From Thalassospira profundimaris (GTDB lineage: Bacteria; Pseudomonadota; Alphaproteobacteria; Rhodospirillales; Thalassospiraceae), in assembly GCF_003326755.1 (NCBI RefSeq), contig NZ_JPWH01000003.1, positions 1 to 64,000 of the forward strand: a DNA stretch of 64,000 nt, given 5' to 3'. Position 1 is the stretch's first letter. The number at the start of each line of letters is the position of its first letter. Position numbers and translations under genes: made by a program. Shown here piece after piece: positions 63,033 to 64,000 of the stretch. The notes under the pieces are model-generated. The model did no database searches, was not told where the DNA came from, and saw only the letters and a program-made list of their open reading frames with translations.

Positions 63033-63521
63033 TCAGTCATCATTATTGGGTAAATAGCCGATAAAACCGGTAATGCGCCATTTGCCGTCAGCGCCTTTTT
63101 GGCAGTAATAATGCGTTTTCCAGAGCAGGCGGTCTTCGCTGCCATCGGTCTTTCTGATGCTGCCGTTAAAATGCTTGCGCGCCAGCGCCCGGTCGCCACT
63201 GATTTCGATATGCTCCAGCTTGGTGGCGGCAAAAACCGCGTCAAATACCGGTTCGGCATAGTCGGTGTTCTGGCTGGCGCGTGCCTGTGACAGCCACGTA
63301 TCGCGATAGGCCGCCAGGTCGGGAAATGCCAGTGTCCAGTCATCCGGGTTAGCCGAAGTATGGGCATCAATGCCGTAAAAGCCATTGGCGGCAAAATCAT
63401 TTTCCACCAATGACCAGTCCGCCAGGACAAAGGCCGTAATATCGCGCGGGACAAGCATGTCCCAAATCGCATTGCGGTCGGCATCCTTGGTCGGGAAGGG
63501 GCAGGTTTGATTGCTGGTCAT
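63033..63521 (-). CDS. NTF2/SnoaL-like hypothetical protein
   Basis: A 162-residue protein, no signal peptide or membrane helix. The plan (N-terminal helices, DWSLVENDFAANGFYGIDAH near residue 40, then alternating strands ending HYYCQKGADGKWRITGFIGYLP) looks like an NTF2-like cone fold. Function cannot be assigned. The ATG at 63521 has AGGGACC before it, preferred to a frame open to 63587. It is convergent with the PLP-enzyme gene and may be co-regulated with the ABC gene that diverges from it. Confidence 0.75.
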   Translation of the reverse strand: MTSNQTCPFPTKDADRNAIWDMLVPRDITAFVLADWSLVENDFAANGFYGIDAHTSANPDDWTLAFPDLAAYRDTWLSQARASQNTDYAEPVFDAVFAATKLEHIEISGDRALARKHFNGSIRKTDGSEDRLLWKTHYYCQKGADGKWRITGFIGYLPNNDD

Positions 63522-63534
63522 ATTGGGTCCCTGT

Positions 63535-63594
63535 TTTGACAGTGGCACATTTTTGCAGCGGCCTACTGTGGCATTTTTGGCTGTCAAATGACAG
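63535..63594. promoter_or_regulatory. TGACAG-type dyads in divergent promoter region
   Basis: TTTGACAG (63535-63542) and CTGTCAAA (63581-63588) form an inverted pair, and CTGTCA-AA-TGACAG (63581-63594) is itself a perfect dyad. These lie just upstream of the NTF2-like gene and 165-225 bp before the ABC binding-protein gene. Confidence 0.45.
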
Positions 63595-63609
63595 AAATAG
63601 TCTCAAAAA

Positions 63610-63627
63610 ATACGTAGTTTTACGTAT
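63610..63627. promoter_or_regulatory. TACGTA palindrome upstream of ABC binding-protein gene
   Basis: ATACGTA-GTTT-TACGTAT is a perfect 7-bp-arm dyad 132 bp before the ABC gene start. It resembles sites of LuxR/NarL-type or GntR-type regulators, but the regulator is outside the window. Confidence 0.45.
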
Positions 63628-63758
63628 GCAAGACAAAAATTTTAAGCTTAAAACAAATGGGCTGTTGCAACAGTCCGCAAATTGAGGATCAATAGAAAGG
63701 CAACAAAGAACAAATCAAAATAAACCATTTATAGTCAGGCTTCAGGGAGACATTTAAA

Positions 63759-64000
63759 ATGTCACTAAAAGGCAAAAAGGCTGCATTGCTGGGGGCGGCA
63801 GCCGTGATGATGGGTAGCTCTATTGCAACATTTGCGGCACAGGCGGCCGAACCGGTCAAGATTGGTATGATCACAACGCTGTCCACCGGGGCGGGGTATT
63901 TGGGCGATGACATGCGCAAGGGGTTTGAACTGGCGATTGCCGAACAGGATGGCAAGCTGGGGGGATCGGACATCAATCTGATCGTCGAGGATGACGGTTT
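63759..64000 (+). CDS. branched-chain amino acid-type ABC substrate-binding protein (5' part)
   Basis: The first 80 residues of a periplasmic LivJ-type binding protein; the gene runs off the window. A Sec signal (KKAALLGAAAVMMGSSIATFAAQA) is cleaved near residue 29, and the mature part EPVKIGMITTLSTGAGYLGDDMRKGFELAIAEQDGKLGG is the standard opening of Peripla_BP_6 proteins. AGGGAGA lies about nine bases before the ATG. The rest of a LivHMGF-type operon presumably follows to the right. Confidence 0.9.
   Translation, partial: MSLKGKKAALLGAAAVMMGSSIATFAAQAAEPVKIGMITTLSTGAGYLGDDMRKGFELAIAEQDGKLGGSDINLIVEDDG

Noticed and set aside
63543-63557. Sigma-54-like promoter TGGCAC...TTGCA
   Set aside because: The GG and GC dinucleotides are one base too close (9 rather than 10 bases between them), and sigma-54 spacing is strict.
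1-64000. CRISPR arrays, insertion sequences, prophage or tRNA genes
   Set aside because: I saw no regularly spaced repeats, transposase or integrase genes, terminal inverted repeats, or tRNA-like cloverleaf sequences; the window reads as ordinary chromosome.

Overview
The window looks like chromosomal DNA of a marine-type alphaproteobacterium. Gene families and layouts (TAMA/TAMB pair, PcaQ-controlled protocatechuate genes, many TRAP and ABC uptake operons, moderate GC) fit Rhodospirillales and are closest in style to Thalassospira. This is inference from gene content only. It opens with the last ~30 bases of a 5S rRNA and its terminator, so an rRNA operon lies just to the left.

Layout: 0.1-8.2 kb holds one unknown gene and a minus-strand peptide ABC operon (fused ATPase, binding protein, two permeases, M14 peptidase). 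8.7-11.4 kb is a probable iron/siderophore operon (MFS exporter, MarR regulator, ferric-siderophore reductase) behind Fur-like and twin MarR-like operators. 11.7-16.5 kb has adenine deaminase, a methyltransferase and a Tat-exported PhoX phosphatase. 16.6-23.2 kb is a LysR regulator plus a ydcSTUV-patD type operon that imports putrescine-like polyamines and oxidises gamma-aminobutyraldehyde. 23.2-28.1 kb has a flavoprotein, an NMT1/SsuA-type ABC importer of unknown substrate and a host-attachment family protein. 28.1-41.0 kb is an aromatic-acid island: a TRAP transporter with a PobR-like AraC regulator, PcaQ, and the full protocatechuate branch pcaDCHGIJFB, then a TenA protein.

41.2-44.7 kb is a reactive-sulfur operon (DUF2892 protein, persulfide-dioxygenase-like hydrolase, DUF442 sulfurtransferase, SulP transporter). 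44.8-47.9 kb is a convergent pair: a GNAT-C39-peptidase-like fusion and a GNAT-RLAN-RimK ATP-grasp fusion, the best candidate here for a poorly described peptide-making or protein-tagging system. 48.2-54.7 kb is tamA-tamB. 54.7-63.0 kb is a divergent catabolic locus (ridA-rpiR-sugar kinase on minus; TRAP dctQMP, M81 peptidase-like, D-threonine-aldolase-like PLP enzyme on plus) with three TGTAG-N5-CTACA operators in the shared promoter region and a frameshift-split dctQ. The window ends with an NTF2-like gene and the start of a branched-chain amino-acid type ABC binding protein.

Cross-window patterns: all five complete binding-protein genes are followed within ~45 nt by a strong hairpin, and the intergenic regions in front of the aromatic TRAP operon and of pcaD share a GTTATG-N24-CATAAC dyad, linking transporter and pathway to one regulator, presumably PcaQ.
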